Below, piece by piece: positions 5,378 to 7,921 of a DNA stretch of 7,921 nt (position 1 is the stretch's first letter; each line of letters opens with the position of its first letter). Location of the stretch: assembly GCA_934476025.1 (NCBI GenBank), contig CAKSNI010000040.1, positions 1-7,921 of the forward strand. The letters run 5' to 3'. Position numbers and translations under genes: made by a program. The stretch is from an uncultured Eubacteriales bacterium. GTDB taxonomy: Bacteria; Bacillota; Clostridia; Oscillospirales; Acutalibacteraceae. The notes beneath the pieces were generated by a model. That model had not been told where the DNA came from. It ran no database searches and saw only the letters and a list, made by a program, of their open reading frames with translations.

Positions 5378-7276
5378 ATGAAAAAACGAATGATTTGCGC
5401 CGTGCTGTCGGTCGCCATGATCCTGAGCCTTCTTTCCGGCTGCTCGTTCGGCAAGGCCAAAAGCAAGGCGCTGGGGGTCGGATACAATGAGGACGGCAGT
5501 TTTCTGTATACCGTTGTCCGCGCGGTGAAGGCTTCTCCCGATGTGGAGGAAGCTGCCAAAAACCTCCGTTCGGTTCTCAAAAGCGGACTGGACTGCAAAA
5601 TCAACATCATTAAGGATGCTTCCATCGAGGATTATGACGGAAACTATGAAATTCTCATCGGGGATACCGATCGGGAGGCCTCCGCTCTGGCAAAGGAACA
5701 TTTAAAGGAAAACCGGGTCGCCAATTCCAAGGATTTTATTATTGAAGTGATCGGCGATAAAGTGTGCATTCAGGCCATGAATGACAAAATGCTGGTCAAT
5801 GCCTGCTCCTGGTTTGCCGACACCTTCTGCGATTCGCCCGAAGATTGGCAGCTGCTGACCAGTGATTACCGGTTTTTATACGGGCCGGAAGAAAATGTGG
5901 TCGCCAATCTGATAGCCGGGGTGGATCTCGGAAAATTTACGGTGGTCAAACCCAAAGAGTTCTCCTATCTCATCGGGCTGGAAGTCGAGGATTTCGTGGA
6001 TTACTATGAATCCCTCGGGTTTACAACCGACTATGTGGCCGAACCCCAAAAAGAAACCGCTTATGAAGTGCTGATCGGTGATACTTCCCGCAAGGAATCC
6101 AAAGCGGTTTCGGTGCAGGGCGATAACTATGTGATCACCGTAACCGGCGGCAAGCTGGTGATTAAAGGCGGCAGTGATTTAGCTACCCGGGAAGGGGTGC
6201 GGGCCTTTAACCGCGCGGTGAAGGAAGCTGTGAAAACCGGAATCCCGATCAACTGGTCGGAAGGATATGTTTTCAATGGAAGATACGATCCGAATGCCGA
6301 AGACGCCTACACCCTGAACTGGGGCGACGAATTTGACTACAGCGGCACCTTTGATCTGGCCAAATGGGGCGATTACAACCGCGCTTCCACCAAACTGTCC
6401 GGGGAGTCCTGCCTGGGCGGAAAGACCTTCAATGTTGACTGGATGGGGCGCAGCCTGTATACCGAAAAAACCGGTAAAGCTCTGCCAAATCAGAATATGA
6501 TCTATGTTTCCGACGGTTCGCTGCATCTTGGCGGCATCTATGACGGAGATGTCAATTTCATCGGAACGTATGCTTCTTCCTATGCGACCATGATTTATAA
6601 ATACGGATTCACGGAAATCCGCGGCAAATGGCCGGTTGCTCCCTGGTGCGTCAGTTATTGGGTCAACGGCAGTGTGTACGGGCAGGAGTTTCAAAAACGT
6701 TTCGGTGACCAGGACAGGAATTGCATGACCGAAATTGATATTGTGGAGAACTTCGGAAAGGTGGAGTCCTTTGCCAGCAATGTTCACCGTTGGTGGAGTG
6801 AGTACCGTCCGGACGGAACCCAGCGCAGCAGCGCCCACAATTCGATGGACGGGAATCCGCTGTATACCGGAAAATCCCTCAATAACAAAAAGTATACCTA
6901 TCCGTCCTATAAAAAGGGAAAAGACGATCTTTCCACCGATTTCCATACCTATTCTTTTTACTGGGATGAATACTGCATGAAGTTTGCCTTTGACGGAAAA
7001 ACCTACTGCGATTACGAATATGAAGAAAATCTGTCGGTGTCGGTTCATGCGCTCATGAACTATTTGATTCTTTCCTGCGGCGGTGGGGAAGCTTCCTATG
7101 GAGAAATTTTCCAGAAAGAAACGGATGCGCCTTATGTGGAACACCTGATTGATTTTGTTCGGATTTATCAGACCGGTTCCAAAAACAGCCAGTTGATTAC
7201 GGCCTGGCCTCAGGAAGAGCAGGACGGAACCCGAAGCGTTCGGTATCCCGAAAATACCAGCGGATTGCAATTCTGA
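5378..7276 (+). CDS. GH16 family glycoside hydrolase lipoprotein
   Basis: Probably an endo-acting beta-glycanase held on the outer face of the membrane. GH16 enzymes cut beta-1,3 or mixed-linkage glucans, and some members cut galactans such as agar or carrageenan. Residues 1-22 are a lipoprotein signal ending in LLSGC (lipidated Cys22). The GH16 domain spans about 308-600: NWGDEFD near 314, the entry strand YKYGFTEIRGKW (407-418), the catalytic motif EIDIVE (E452 nucleophile, D454, E457 acid/base by family knowledge), FHTYSFYWDE (522-531) and the closing strand FVRIYQ (593-598). The six-residue motif is the beta-bulge type typical of laminarinases. Residues about 44-300 hold two related alpha/beta repeats marked YEILIGDTDRE (90-100) and YEVLIGDTSRKE (229-240), resembling non-catalytic domains beside other surface hydrolases. 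The domain has several cysteines (345, 424, 449, 533, 544, 567), many for an exported Gram-positive protein. AGGAAGG (5363-5369) is the ribosome binding site. Exact substrate is not determined. Confidence 0.88.
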   Translation: MKKRMICAVLSVAMILSLLSGCSFGKAKSKALGVGYNEDGSFLYTVVRAVKASPDVEEAAKNLRSVLKSGLDCKINIIKDASIEDYDGNYEILIGDTDREASALAKEHLKENRVANSKDFIIEVIGDKVCIQAMNDKMLVNACSWFADTFCDSPEDWQLLTSDYRFLYGPEENVVANLIAGVDLGKFTVVKPKEFSYLIGLEVEDFVDYYESLGFTTDYVAEPQKETAYEVLIGDTSRKESKAVSVQGDNYVITVTGGKLVIKGGSDLATREGVRAFNRAVKEAVKTGIPINWSEGYVFNGRYDPNAEDAYTLNWGDEFDYSGTFDLAKWGDYNRASTKLSGESCLGGKTFNVDWMGRSLYTEKTGKALPNQNMIYVSDGSLHLGGIYDGDVNFIGTYASSYATMIYKYGFTEIRGKWPVAPWCVSYWVNGSVYGQEFQKRFGDQDRNCMTEIDIVENFGKVESFASNVHRWWSEYRPDGTQRSSAHNSMDGNPLYTGKSLNNKKYTYPSYKKGKDDLSTDFHTYSFYWDEYCMKFAFDGKTYCDYEYEENLSVSVHALMNYLILSCGGGEASYGEIFQKETDAPYVEHLIDFVRIYQTGSKNSQLITAWPQEEQDGTRSVRYPENTSGLQF

Positions 7277-7294
7277 TTTTCAAGGAGGATTTTC

Positions 7295-7921
7295 ATGAAA
7301 AAACTGATTTCGGCCGCTCTTGCGGCGGCCACCACCCTTTCACTGGTGCTTTGCGCCGGCTGTGGTTCCGAAAAGGGAACAAAAGGCGGAAGTTCCCGTC
7401 CCGGTATGAGCAATGCCGAAGAAACCTATTTTATGGATATGCCGAGTGAACTCAAAGGCACCAAGGTGCAGTTCGCTACCTGGATTCCCCATAAAACCAC
7501 CGATACCGGCGAAGTAATTGCCAATTTTGAACAGGAAACCGGCATCACGGTGGAGCTGGTGGAAGTGGCGCAGTCGGATTACCATGTCAAAATGGCCGCC
7601 CTCATCAACGCCGGGCAGTCCCCGGATGTGGTGGTGGAAAACGGCGACTTCCCGTTGACCCTGAATCTGCTGGCTCCCCTTACGGTTGAGGATACCGGCC
7701 TGGATGTTACCGATCCTTTCTGGAATCAGGAACTGCGGAAGATTTTCACCGTGGGAAAATACTGCTATGCCGTAAATGGGGCCAATTCCAGTTGGGATAT
7801 GGCCGGAGCCATGATCTATTTTAACAAAACCATTCTGGATGAAAACGGCATTAAAACGCCGAACGAATATGTGGCCGACAACAACTGGAATCTGGATACC
7901 ATGAAAACCCTGATGAAACAG
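7295..7921 (+). CDS. ABC transporter sugar-binding lipoprotein, 3' end outside window
   Basis: The ATG follows AAGGAGG (7282-7288) by six bases and lies 18 bases after the GH16 stop, so it is in the same operon. Only the first 209 codons are present; the family is usually 400-450 residues. The signal peptide ends in CAGC with lipidation expected at Cys23; the cysteine at -3 is off the usual L/V/I lipobox. Features of family 1 solute-binding proteins (CUT1 sugar importers) follow in order: strand VQFATW (58-63), FEQETGITVELVE (78-90), AALINAGQSPDVVV (101-114) and the hinge-side segment MIYFNKTILDENGI (173-186). It should capture an oligosaccharide released outside the cell and pass it to a permease pair, expected downstream. 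The sugar cannot be predicted from this fragment. Confidence 0.9.
   Translation, partial: MKKLISAALAAATTLSLVLCAGCGSEKGTKGGSSRPGMSNAEETYFMDMPSELKGTKVQFATWIPHKTTDTGEVIANFEQETGITVELVEVAQSDYHVKMAALINAGQSPDVVVENGDFPLTLNLLAPLTVEDTGLDVTDPFWNQELRKIFTVGKYCYAVNGANSSWDMAGAMIYFNKTILDENGIKTPNEYVADNNWNLDTMKTLMKQ

Noticed and set aside
6179..7270. A 363-codon open frame on the minus strand
   Set aside because: It is antisense to the GH16 domain, whose catalytic motif and fold landmarks are clear on the plus strand.
1..7921. CRISPR arrays, tRNA or rRNA genes, insertion sequences
   Set aside because: No regularly spaced short repeats, cloverleaf-like segments, rRNA-like stretches, transposase domains or flanking terminal inverted repeats were seen.

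Overview
The window looks like an accessory carbohydrate-use locus from a Gram-positive anaerobe, most likely an uncultured Clostridia (Oscillospiraceae-like) gut bacterium. The evidence is strong AAGGAGG-type ribosome binding sites, sigma-A-like promoters, two lipoproteins with lipobox cysteines, a surface protein with Listeria/Bacteroides-type (InlB B-repeat, Flg_new-like) repeats held by a C-terminal membrane helix, and a family 1 sugar-binding lipoprotein. All genes lie on the + strand. Taxonomy is inferred from gene content only.

Positions 1-400 hold no convincing gene. They contain two candidate promoters (109-138 with an extended -10, and 307-335), an inverted repeat just upstream of the first, a GC-rich hairpin pair in the leader of the first, and TTGT direct repeats at exactly 10-base steps in front of the second. 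Positions 401-5359 are essentially one very large surface-protein gene of about 1652 codons: signal peptide, six beta-sandwich (carbohydrate-binding-like) modules alternating with InlB-type repeats, then a membrane anchor. It is interrupted at 2069-2071 by an in-frame TAG, so it reads as two ORFs, 401-2071 and 2096-5359, in the same frame. Comparison of the modules with each other suggests the TAG comes from a compensating pair of one-base indels (one G lost near 2067-2068, one C gained near 2091-2092) rather than from a true gene end.

After 18 bases comes a lipoprotein (5378-7276) with two alpha/beta repeats followed by a glycoside hydrolase family 16 domain whose catalytic motif is EIDIVE. 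After another 18 bases comes the N-terminal half of a CUT1-type ABC transporter solute-binding lipoprotein (7295 to the window end).

Together the genes suggest a Gram-positive polysaccharide utilisation operon. The large anchored protein would hold a polysaccharide at the surface, the GH16 lipoprotein would cut it (a beta-1,3- or mixed-linkage glucan, or a galactan, are the family's usual substrates), and the binding protein would deliver oligosaccharides to a permease whose genes should lie just downstream. The chain from binding to cutting to uptake is inferred from family knowledge and gene order; the actual glycan cannot be read from the sequence.
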